Part shown: positions 37,625 to 44,924 of the stretch, in pieces
Numbering within the stretch: the first letter of the stretch is position 1
Layout of the letters: each line of letters opens with the position of its first letter
NCBI GenBank assembly: GCA_040218875.1
Contig: JAVJQP010000116.1
Source of the DNA: Coleofasciculus sp937127375
Lineage (GTDB): Bacteria; Cyanobacteriota; Cyanobacteriia; Cyanobacteriales; Coleofasciculaceae
DNA: 64,000 nt
Direction: 5' to 3' (one strand)
Position numbers and translations under genes: made by a program
Notes under the pieces: model-generated
What the model was told of the DNA's origin: nothing
Seen by the model: the letters and a program-made list of their open reading frames with translations, nothing else
Databases searched by the model: none

Positions 37625-38111
37625 GTCGTACCTATATTCCAGCTGCACTACGTCGCCTGGTGGAAGAACGAGCCAATTACAGATGCGAGTATTGCTTGGT
37701 TCCTAATTCCGTTTCCTTTTTTCCCACGAAATTGACCATGTAATTCCTGAAAAACATGGGGGTAAAACCGATGCAGATAATTTGGCATTGACCTGTTGGC
37801 GTTGTAATCGTCATAAAGGAACTGACCTTGGCTCTTATGACCCAGAAACTGGAGAATTTAGTTTTTTATTTAATCCCCGTAAACAGAAATGGTCTGAACA
37901 TTTTGTGAGTGAGGAGGCGGATATTGATGGATTAACACCCGAAGGAAGGACAACGGTGAAATTACTGCAATTGAATGGTGATGAGCGGTTATCTGAACGA
38001 AAACGATTCCGTGATCGCTATTTTGAACTTAATAATTTGTCATATTCAGCGTGGGTTCCGATCCAGAACCAAACTAGATCATTATCCTGTTCGACTGCAA
38101 TTGCTTGCTAA
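37621..38111 (+). pseudogene. HNH endonuclease gene, frameshifted and 3'-truncated
   Basis: Frame 1 encodes MSRTYIPAALRRLVEERANY then CEYC and stops at 37741-37743. The -1 frame restores HEIDHVIPEKHGG, LALTCWRCNRHKG and FSFLFNPRKQKWSEHF. The switch is at TTTTTTCCC (37717-37725). Past about 38017 the frame runs antisense through a RelE remnant, so the C-terminus is also replaced. A mutation, a sequencing error in the homopolymer, or a programmed slip are all possible. Confidence 0.75.
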
Positions 38112-38279
38112 GTGTAAACCTATTCTAACCGACCAAAACCGACTGACTTTCTTCAAATGTAGTGAGGGATATCGAGGATCTTGCTTGAGCAACTCGTAAC
38201 ATCTATCGGCAAGTTCTTGGATGTCAGAGGGTAGCTGTCGATAATAATACCAAAAATCAGGAGTGGCTCGATGTTTCAC
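38018..38279 (-). pseudogene. RelE/HigB-type toxin, frameshifted
   Basis: The first frame (TPDFWYYYRQLPSDIQELADRCYELL, KVSRFWSVRIGLH) stops at 38082. A second frame restores IAVEQDNDLVWFWIGTHAEYDKLL, ending at 38018-38020, so one frameshift near 38115 breaks a RelE-fold toxin. It overlaps the HNH 3' end in antisense. Confidence 0.7.
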
Positions 38280-38482
38280 AAATTAGTACATCTTCCTTGT
38301 CGTAAATCGTTTAAGGCTTTGTTAGCTAGTGCATCGAGTCTACCCGCCGCAACATCGGTCTCAAATTGCCGATCCCAATTGGCTGCATCAAATTCAGCAA
38401 ACCAAGTCCTAAATTTTGCCAGATCTTCATCGGAAAGTTGACTGACTGCACGTTCAATTTCCCTTAAGTCACTCTTAGTCAT
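38276..38482 (-). CDS. Antitoxin of the broken RelE-type pair (68 aa)
   Basis: 68 aa: LREIERAVSQLSDEDLAKFRTWFAEFDAANWD followed by DVAAGRLDALANKALNDL. This short acidic family is found upstream of RelE-like toxins in cyanobacteria. Its end overlaps the toxin start by 4 bp. It appears intact although the toxin is broken. The only module in the island on the minus strand and without an R repeat directly before it. Confidence 0.7.
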   Translation of the reverse strand: MTKSDLREIERAVSQLSDEDLAKFRTWFAEFDAANWDRQFETDVAAGRLDALANKALNDLRQGRCTNL

Positions 38483-38549
38483 AAGCGCTCATTTTTTTAC
38501 AGATCATTTTAAATTATATAGCTTTTGGCTTTGCTTGGCTCCACGACTC

Positions 38550-38892
38550 AATCTAACCCTAATGTGATCGCAACTTCTATTTTTACTCATTTCTACGATT
38601 GAGGTCTTGACTTTGGCTATTTTTTCAGGTATTATTTCATCATGGGAAAATGTGCCAGCCTATAGACTCTTTCCTCATCACTTCAAAAACACAGATTACA
38701 CCGATTGAATGACACTCTAAAGAAGACACAATAGTAAAGCACAAAGATGGACACAAAGGACTTAACTATTTCCCAACAATTTTTACATCTTGCTATTGAG
38801 AACTAACACCTCAGTGAAATCAGTGGGGTTAACCTCTCACCGCCCACCGCTACCGTTTCCATAAATCCGTGAAATCAGTGTTACGATCGCAC
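38550..38892 (+). repeat. R repeat, copy 4
   Basis: Lacks most of the leader segment. Promoter at 38607-38635, mini-ORF at 38642-38665 (MGKCASL), end AATCCGTGAAATCAGTGTTACG. Followed by an xisH/xisI module. Confidence 0.87.
38607..38635 (+). promoter_or_regulatory. Predicted promoter in R copy 4
   Basis: TTGACT (38607-38612), 17-bp spacer, TATTAT (38630-38635). Confidence 0.7.
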
Positions 38893-38930
38893 TTGTCTAA
38901 ACCGTTAAGTAATATCAGAAGATGTTAATA

Positions 38931-39178
38931 ATGGCAGCTAAAGATTTTTAAGTGATTCGCCACTCACCGATTACCATGCTGCGTTAGGACAGTTTTTGAA
39001 TTATCGGCTGGCTTTAGAAATCAGTGACCCAAATCGGATTCTCTATTTGGCAGTGCCTATCGGTATTTATGAATCTTTTTTTAAGCGAGAATTTGCCCAA
39101 ATATCTGTAGAGAGATATCAGATTAAACAAATTGTTTATGACCCAATTCAAGAGGTAATTTTACAATGGATACCCTAG
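38931..39178 (+). pseudogene. xisH: XisH, internally deleted
   Basis: ATGGCAGCTAAAGATTTTTAA keeps the family start MAAKDF, then a stop; sequence resumes with TDYHAALGQFLNYRLALEISDP, YLAVPIGIYESFF and IKQIVYDPIQEVILQWIP, the XisH C-terminal half. About 60 central residues that hold the nuclease-like core are missing. An open frame from 38996 could still give a 60-aa fragment. It overlaps xisI by 13 bp. Confidence 0.72.
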
Positions 39179-39501
39179 AGTCTTATCGCCAGATTATTCA
39201 GTCGGTGTTGACGGATTATGCGGCTATCCCAATCGCGAATGGTAAGATTGATTGTTATACGGTTTTGGATACAAAACAAGACCATTACATGGTTATGAAT
39301 GTGGGATGGGATGGTCATCGGCGAGTTTATGGTTGTGTTTTACATTTGGATATTAAGGAGGGAAAAATTTGGATTGAGCAGAATATGACGGAAATGAGAG
39401 TGGGTCAAGAGCTTGTAGAGCGAGGGGTGCCAAAAGATGATATTATTCTCGGATTTCAGGCTCCCCAAATGCGAGAATATACGGGCTATGGAGTGGTTTA
39501 A
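39166..39501 (+). CDS. xisI: XisI-family protein
   Basis: 111 aa and full length: MDTLESYRQIIQSVLTDYA, DTKQDHYMVMNVGWDG, RVYGCVLHLDIKEGKIWIEQNMTE, and PKDDIILGFQAPQMREYTGYGVV. XisI was first named for fdxN-element excision control in Anabaena; the many copies in cyanobacteria act with XisH, possibly as toxin-antitoxin-like pairs. Here XisH is degraded, so the pair is probably inactive. Confidence 0.92.
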   Translation: MDTLESYRQIIQSVLTDYAAIPIANGKIDCYTVLDTKQDHYMVMNVGWDGHRRVYGCVLHLDIKEGKIWIEQNMTEMRVGQELVERGVPKDDIILGFQAPQMREYTGYGVV

Positions 39502-39510
39502 CAACAAGAT

Positions 39511-39912
39511 GGCGATCGCACTCTCTCCCCTCATCCCAACTCAAAGAGCGATCGCACTCTGTTTATCCTCATTTCGACCGACAGGCGATCGCACTTCTAT
39601 TTTTACCCTTTTATACGATAAAGGCTTGACTTTGGCTAATTTTTTAGGTACTATTTTACCGTGGGAAAATGTGCCAGCCTATAGACTCTGTACTTATCAC
39701 TTCAAAAACACAGATTACACCGATTGAATGCCACTACAAAGAAGACTCAAAGCGTGAAGGACACAGATTGACACAGAGGACTGAATAATTTCCCGACAAG
39801 TCTTACATCTTGCTATTGAGGACTAACGCCTCCGTGAAATCAGTGGGGTAAACCTCTCACCCCCCACCCTTAACGTTTCCATAAATCAGTGAAATCAGTG
39901 TTACGATCGCAC
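39511..39912 (+). repeat. R repeat, copy 5
   Basis: Full-length, starting 10 bp after xisI. Promoter at 39626-39654, mini-ORF at 39661-39684 starting GTG (GKCASL core), end AAATCAGTGAAATCAGTGTTACG. Followed by the DUF433/DUF5615 pair. Confidence 0.88.
39626..39654 (+). promoter_or_regulatory. Predicted promoter in R copy 5
   Basis: TTGACT (39626-39631), 17-bp spacer, TACTAT (39649-39654). Confidence 0.7.
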
Positions 39913-39963
39913 TCCGATTGATGATACGATCAATACAATATTCTCGTTACCCCAGACAGAAAA

Positions 39964-40284
39964 ATGCCTCTTCAATCCATAAGTACAGAACATATCGCCA
40001 TTGATCCTGGCTATTGTTTCGGTAAACCCCGCATTGCGGGTACAAGAATGCCAGTGGCGACGATCGCTAAACTGTATCTGGAGATGGGAGAATCCCTGAA
40101 GGATATTGCTACTGAGTATGATTTATCCTTGGCTTCGGTTTATGCGGCAATGGCTTATTATTATGATCATCGCCAAGACATTGACCGTTATACGGCTGAA
40201 AGTGAGGCTTATGTGGAACAAATAAGGCGTAATAGTTCTACCTCCCTTCTTCAGGAAAAGTTGAGAGAAAGTCGGGGTGAGTAA
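39964..40284 (+). CDS. DUF433 antitoxin
   Basis: 106 aa. IAIDPGYCFGKPRIAGTRMPVATIAKLYLEMGESLKDIATEYDLSLASVYAAMAYYYDH follows the DUF433 winged-helix pattern (GKP.I.GTR..V). Such proteins are antitoxins of PIN-like DUF5615 toxins. Overlaps the toxin gene by 8 bp. It follows R copy 5 by 51 bp. Confidence 0.92.
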   Translation: MPLQSISTEHIAIDPGYCFGKPRIAGTRMPVATIAKLYLEMGESLKDIATEYDLSLASVYAAMAYYYDHRQDIDRYTAESEAYVEQIRRNSSTSLLQEKLRESRGE

Positions 40285-40612
40285 TCGGATTCGGTTTCAC
40301 TTAGATGAGCAGGTAAAATCTGTGATTGCTCGTGAGTTACGCCGTCGGGGTATTGATGTGACAACAACTGTTGAAGCTGGGTTGCGTACTCAAAGTGATG
40401 ATGCACAGTTGACATTTATTTGTCAAGAGAAACGAGTGCTTTTTACTCAGGATGATGATTTTCTTAGAATGGCTAGTTTGACTAATGATCATCCGGGTAT
40501 TGCATATTGTCAACAAGGCAGTCGTTCGATTGGACAAATCATTGAAAGTCTGGTTCTGATTTATGAAGTTTGTACGCCAGAGGAAATGGTTGGACGTGTC
40601 GAGTTTCTGTAG
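40277..40612 (+). CDS. DUF5615 PIN-like toxin
   Basis: 111 aa, GTG start. FHLDEQVKSVIARELRRRGIDV, AQLTFICQEKRVLFTQDDDFLRM and the metal-binding acidic residues LDE, D and DDDF fit the PIN-like RNase fold. Paired with the upstream DUF433 gene. The next R repeat starts 1 bp after its stop codon. Confidence 0.92.
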   Translation: MSNRIRFHLDEQVKSVIARELRRRGIDVTTTVEAGLRTQSDDAQLTFICQEKRVLFTQDDDFLRMASLTNDHPGIAYCQQGSRSIGQIIESLVLIYEVCTPEEMVGRVEFL

Positions 40613-40613
40613 A

Positions 40614-41021
40614 GGCGATCGCACTCTCTCCGATTAACCCAATCCTAACGAGATCGCACTCTGTTTATCCTCAATTCGACCGACAGGCGATCGCACTTCT
40701 AGTTTTACTCATTTCTACGATAGAGGGTTGACTTTGGCTAATTTTTTAGGTATTATTTCATCATGGAAAAATATGTCCGCCTATAGACTCTTTACTTATC
40801 ACTTCCAAAACACAGATTACACCGATTGAGTGACACTAAAAAGAAGACTCAAAGCGTGAAGGACACAGATTGACACAGAGGACTTAATGATTTCCCGACA
40901 ATTCTTACATCTTCTGGCAATTGAGGACTAACGCCTCCGTGAAATCAGTGGGATTAACCTCTCACTTCCCACCGCTACCGTTTCTCTAAAATCCGTGAAA
41001 TCAGTGTTACGGCGATCGCAC
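40614..41021 (+). repeat. R repeat, copy 6
   Basis: Full-length. Promoter at 40728-40756, mini-ORF at 40763-40786 (MEKYVRL), end AATCCGTGAAATCAGTGTTACG. Followed by the nucleotidyltransferase pair. Confidence 0.88.
40728..40756 (+). promoter_or_regulatory. Predicted promoter in R copy 6
   Basis: TTGACT (40728-40733), 17-bp spacer, TATTAT (40751-40756). Confidence 0.7.
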
Positions 41022-41092
41022 TGTGAAATATCTGATCGGCTGATCATTAAGATTGCTATAATCGACTAGATTCTAAGGGTTGGAGTCTCTCA

Positions 41093-41293
41093 ATGACATC
41101 ACTATCAAACCAGCGTCAGATCCGTATTACTAAGGTGGAGATGAGATCGCCTAAATCGGATGCAGTCTATTGGCATACTCAACCCTATACGGCGCGTCTG
41201 GCGGCATTAGAGTCCATTCGCCAAGAGTTTGTGAGTTGGAAATACGGTGCTAAACCAAGATTTCAAAGAGTTTATACAATCGTTAAACGATAA
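41093..41293 (+). CDS. Small partner of nucleotidyltransferase (66 aa)
   Basis: 66 aa, with KVEMRSPKSDAVYWHTQPYTARLAALESIRQEF and FQRVYTIVKR. This short family regularly precedes AbiEii-like nucleotidyltransferases in cyanobacteria and is a candidate antitoxin. It overlaps the next gene by 47 bp in a different frame, suggesting coupled translation. Confidence 0.72.
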   Translation: MTSLSNQRQIRITKVEMRSPKSDAVYWHTQPYTARLAALESIRQEFVSWKYGAKPRFQRVYTIVKR

Positions 41294-41702
41294 TCAGGTT
41301 CGTTATCTGGTGATTGGGGGATATGCGGTGGCGCTGCATGGCTATCCTCGCTACACGAAAGATATTGATATTTGGATTGAGATGTCGCTGGATAATGCTA
41401 ATCGTATGATACAGGCGTTGCAGGAATTTGGATTTGCCTCTGTTGATTTACAGCCTCAGGATTTTATGGTATCCGATCAGGTGATTCAGTTAGGATATCC
41501 GCCAAACCGAATTGACTTGTTAACCACACCGGATGGGGTGGATTTTGCCACCTGTTATGCAGCAAGGCTTGAGATTGAGATTGCGGGTGTATTGGTGAAC
41601 TTCATTGATTTAGAAAATTTGCGCGTCAATAAGCGGGCGTCGGGACGATTGCAAGATCTGGCGGATTTGGAAAATTTAGAAGCTTCTCCTCAGGACGAAT
41701 AG
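41247..41702 (+). CDS. Nucleotidyltransferase, AbiEii/MNT-type toxin candidate
   Basis: 151 aa, GTG start. VIGGYAVALHGYPRYTKDIDIWIE has the GG...(D/E)xD polymerase-beta-type nucleotidyltransferase motif, and a third acidic residue follows in NRIDLLT. C-terminal LENLRVNKRASGRLQDLADLENL is typical of the family. Members modify tRNA or partner proteins in toxin-antitoxin systems; the substrate here is unknown. Last module of the array, convergent with the first effector gene. Confidence 0.88.
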   Translation: MLNQDFKEFIQSLNDNQVRYLVIGGYAVALHGYPRYTKDIDIWIEMSLDNANRMIQALQEFGFASVDLQPQDFMVSDQVIQLGYPPNRIDLLTTPDGVDFATCYAARLEIEIAGVLVNFIDLENLRVNKRASGRLQDLADLENLEASPQDE

Positions 41703-41870
41703 AGCAGATTGAGTTCGTTTAGGTTTCAACCTTTGCTGACCATAAGAAATGATCTGACCATAATTTTCGTGCCGCAGGAACACCGTTTACCGTTTTATGT
41801 TGGGATGGTGCGTTACACTTGCGTTTTCGCACCCTACAAGTTCTGCTATTCATGTTCTTTGAGTACAAAA

Positions 41871-44126
41871 TTAGTCTTCTTGGTATCGCTGTTGTAGTTC
41901 ATTAGACAACTTATTTGGAACTTTTGTATCAACCACAGTCTCTTCTTTACTATTCAGCCTGCCAACCGTTAGTTTAACGTTAAGAGCAAGGGGAACAATT
42001 TTATCCTCCAAGTCCCATAGTTTGGCATTAGACTGCATTCGAGAAAATGTTCCTGTTGGATATAATTCCTCTTGTTCCTTAGAAGATGATGCTACAGCGA
42101 AAACAGCATCAGCAACGTTATTCCAAGCAGGATTGTTATCTTTATGCATTTTTTCGAGATATTTCTTTGTGCTTAACGAGCTTCGATCCTTTTCACTTAA
42201 GGCATTGATAAAAGTAGATGGTGTGGTTTGGATAAATGAGGTATTTGTCCGTTGATGATCGCCATATATTGCCTCGACTTGGTAAGTCGCTCTCTCTACT
42301 GTGCTTGGTGGCAAGCGCTCTTCAGAATCCCGCAATGCTAGTATGTTATCGACAACATTTTTCACCTGAGTTTCAACAATACTAAGATGAATACTGTTGG
42401 CATCTTGACTTCCCAAATAATGACTCTTTCCAATTAATGGCACTAGATTGTAGGCTGCGCTTGGTCCTCCTACGTGATCGTTGAGTAAGTGTCCCTTTAC
42501 ATACAGTGTTTTCGAGCCATTGCTAACTTTTCTCTTGTGTAAAAACTTTCCTAGCCAGGGCAACTCTTGTTGGGTTCCCCCTGCTGCTGAACCATGGGGG
42601 AAAGTACCAACTGTAGAAAATGTAGCAGTTACTCGAGTCCCTGCACCCCAGTTAGTAAGTTGTCCCCAGACAGGAATCTGCGGTTGGTGAATATTTTTTT
42701 CATCACCGATCTTTTGTCTATACAATGTCCAAAGCTTATCGATATAATCAGCAAGTTCCTTATGTTCAAATATTTCATTATTTTCTACCTTAAAGTTTAT
42801 TTCATTTGGATTATCTAGTTTTTGGGCTAACTCAAGGGCTTTGTTGTAAGTTTCTAAGAATCCTCCTCCTCCTGTTGTGTTTTGTGCGGCAAAAGGGGCA
42901 AATTCATTTTGATTACTACCCGCCAAACGCATCATTGCATGATACTGATTTATTACATAATCAGTAAACTGGGTTGAATGGTATTTGGTTTTTTCTTCTA
43001 CTTCAGGAAAGCCTTGTTCGTTACTTATTTTTTTTCTTTTTTGATCAATTTTCTGTTCTTCTGCTTTTCTCTTCTGCCTAAATTCTTTCTCAGGTAGTAG
43101 ATAACCCAACTTCCCGACTGTTCTCAATCTTTTTAAAACGTATTCCTTAGCATTGTACTCATGTTGATTCTTTTTCTTAATACCGTTAAGTTGATTATAT
43201 ATAGAGTTAAGTTGATCAATATCAGTGATAGAATCTATCCATGAGTTAAAAGTAACTGGGTCTTGAGTGTCGTGTCCATTGATAACCTCGCGTTGAATAG
43301 ACATTATGTTTCTACTGATCTGATCATGCTTTAAGTCTAGTTCAGCAGTTTTTGGATTCATTGTAGTGGCTTCATTCACTTGCCCCTGGATGGACTCTCC
43401 GACCTGCTGCACCACATGAGTCAACTCATGCGCCAACAACTCCTGTCCCCCCCGACTCCCCGGATTGTATGCCCCAGAGCGAAAGAACACATCTTGCCCG
43501 GTGGTAAACGCCTTCGCCTGAATCGACTGATTCAACTGATCCGACGTCCCATCTGTATGCACCCTTACCCGACTAAAATCCGCCCCAAACGCCCCTTCCA
43601 TCCGTTCCCGAATCCCATCATCTAAGGGTTGTCCCCCTCCCCTTGCCCGTTGAATCGAGGATTCCAAATCCGGCGACGCCTCCATCTCTCCCCCAGTCGC
43701 CTGACGCTGCACCTTCATCACCGGGTGATCATCCAATGGAGAGGGCTTCCTCGCCCCCACAGATTGCATCGGGTTGCGTGGTGCCTTAGCTTGAATCTTC
43801 GGCGGCGCATTAATCTGATCCACCACCTGACGCGCTACCCTATCCGCTTCCTGTTCATACTTATCCCCCGGTTGCCCAATCGTGAGTTTTGGTTGCAGGG
43901 GTGGCGGTTTGTGGGGAACAGATTCCGGGGTTAATAAGGTGGAACCCAAGCGTTCAGAGGCTTCTCGATTTGCCCGTATCTGTGCCAATTGTTCCTCATT
44001 GCTGAGGGTTGACTCTATTTTCGGTTGGGCGATAACCGGATGGGGTTTGGATTGCGCTGGAATTGGCAGGATATCCGATTTTTTCTTGGCGTTTGCGGGT
44101 TTGGGGAGGGATTGATGGGTGGACAT
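41871..44126 (-). CDS. eCIS-associated DUF4157 protein with C-terminal nuclease-like domain (effector 1)
   Basis: 751 aa. Residues 1-100 are a disordered Pro/Lys-rich leader, nearly identical to effector 2. DUF4157 at about 165-245 has RVHTDG and the metalloprotease-like HELTH motif (233-237); this domain marks eCIS cargo. The C-terminal region has KGHLLNDHVGGPSAAYNLVPL (544-564) and ANS.H...E..V, resembling the DNA/RNA non-specific endonuclease fold with its catalytic His. It may be a toxic cargo. The ATG sits directly after the repeat end AATCAGTGTT, with no Shine-Dalgarno. No immunity gene is seen directly downstream. Confidence 0.85.
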   Translation of the reverse strand: MSTHQSLPKPANAKKKSDILPIPAQSKPHPVIAQPKIESTLSNEEQLAQIRANREASERLGSTLLTPESVPHKPPPLQPKLTIGQPGDKYEQEADRVARQVVDQINAPPKIQAKAPRNPMQSVGARKPSPLDDHPVMKVQRQATGGEMEASPDLESSIQRARGGGQPLDDGIRERMEGAFGADFSRVRVHTDGTSDQLNQSIQAKAFTTGQDVFFRSGAYNPGSRGGQELLAHELTHVVQQVGESIQGQVNEATTMNPKTAELDLKHDQISRNIMSIQREVINGHDTQDPVTFNSWIDSITDIDQLNSIYNQLNGIKKKNQHEYNAKEYVLKRLRTVGKLGYLLPEKEFRQKRKAEEQKIDQKRKKISNEQGFPEVEEKTKYHSTQFTDYVINQYHAMMRLAGSNQNEFAPFAAQNTTGGGGFLETYNKALELAQKLDNPNEINFKVENNEIFEHKELADYIDKLWTLYRQKIGDEKNIHQPQIPVWGQLTNWGAGTRVTATFSTVGTFPHGSAAGGTQQELPWLGKFLHKRKVSNGSKTLYVKGHLLNDHVGGPSAAYNLVPLIGKSHYLGSQDANSIHLSIVETQVKNVVDNILALRDSEERLPPSTVERATYQVEAIYGDHQRTNTSFIQTTPSTFINALSEKDRSSLSTKKYLEKMHKDNNPAWNNVADAVFAVASSSKEQEELYPTGTFSRMQSNAKLWDLEDKIVPLALNVKLTVGRLNSKEETVVDTKVPNKLSNELQQRYQED

Positions 44127-44445
44127 AACACTGATTACACTGATTTATAGAGAGGTTAGAGGTTGGAGGTGAGAGATTAGTAGCACTGATTTCACAGAAG
44201 GGTTAGGGGTAGGTGGCACAGGTTGCACGAATTTTTTGGAGAGATTGGGGTGGGGAGGTGGGAGGTTCGTCCCACTGATGACATAAAGAGGTTGATGAGT
44301 TTCCATAACACTGATTTCTCTGATTTATAGAGAGGTTATGGGTTGGAGGTGAGAGATTAGTAGCACTGATTTCACTGATTTAGAGGGAGGTTAGAGGTAG
44401 GTGGGGGAATCTGGAGGTATGGGGCATAACCATTGACCCCTGAGT
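44127..44445 (-). repeat. R-end-like repeats between effector 1 and DUF4279
   Basis: Read on the minus strand, copies of GTGAAATCAGTGCTACTAATCTCTCACC and TATAAATCAGTGTAATCAGTGTT repeat two to three times. The last about 75 nt before the effector 1 ATG align with the end of the R repeats. No gene. Confidence 0.75.
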
Positions 44446-44892
44446 CTAATCCGCTAATTTTTCCATAAACGAATAAACATCAATATCAATCCCCGCATTT
44501 AAATCACTAATTTTTTTAATTTGCTCTTTATTGAAATGAATCGCGGGGATATCGGTATAGGCGTAAATGACACCACAGACTAACGCCTCGTAATGCAAAC
44601 ATACTTGGACTAACGACTCCCAGCCCGTTTCGAGTTGGCTAAACACTGACTCCAAGTGTAAATCTAACGCTTGTGTCGGGTCAAGTTCGGCGGCTGGATT
44701 CAGTTGAGATCTCACTTCCCACACACTAAACTTGCGGGTACGGGTAGTTGTCCTGCCATTCGGATAAACCACCACATCACCTGTTTTCCACGTCTTGGTG
44801 GGTTTGATACCTACCTGAGTCGTAATTTGGTCAGGATCAAGTTCAACCCCTGACAATTGGAAATAGGCATATACTTTATTCGTCTTTGTCAT
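44446..44892 (-). CDS. DUF4279 protein, candidate immunity protein
   Basis: 148 aa from the ATG at 44890-44892 (GGAG nearby); an ATG three codons upstream (44901) is also possible. KVYAYFQLSGVELDPDQITTQVGIKPTKTWKTGD is the DUF4279 opening. It starts about 30 bp after effector 2 on the same strand, the position of an immunity gene in polymorphic toxin systems. DUF4279 function is not established; the immunity role is inferred from location. Confidence 0.82.
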   Translation of the reverse strand: MTKTNKVYAYFQLSGVELDPDQITTQVGIKPTKTWKTGDVVVYPNGRTTTRTRKFSVWEVRSQLNPAAELDPTQALDLHLESVFSQLETGWESLVQVCLHYEALVCGVIYAYTDIPAIHFNKEQIKKISDLNAGIDIDVYSFMEKLAD

Positions 44893-44924
44893 TATCTCCA
44901 TCCCCTCATGGATTGGATTTTAGC

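Noticed and set aside
37782..38111. Independent 109-aa gene
   Set aside because: It is the downstream half of the frameshifted HNH gene, ending antisense to the RelE remnant.
43380..44115. Plus-strand frames antisense to effector 1
   Set aside because: Repeated antisense to effector 2 as well (45519-45885), a by-product of the duplicated leader DNA.
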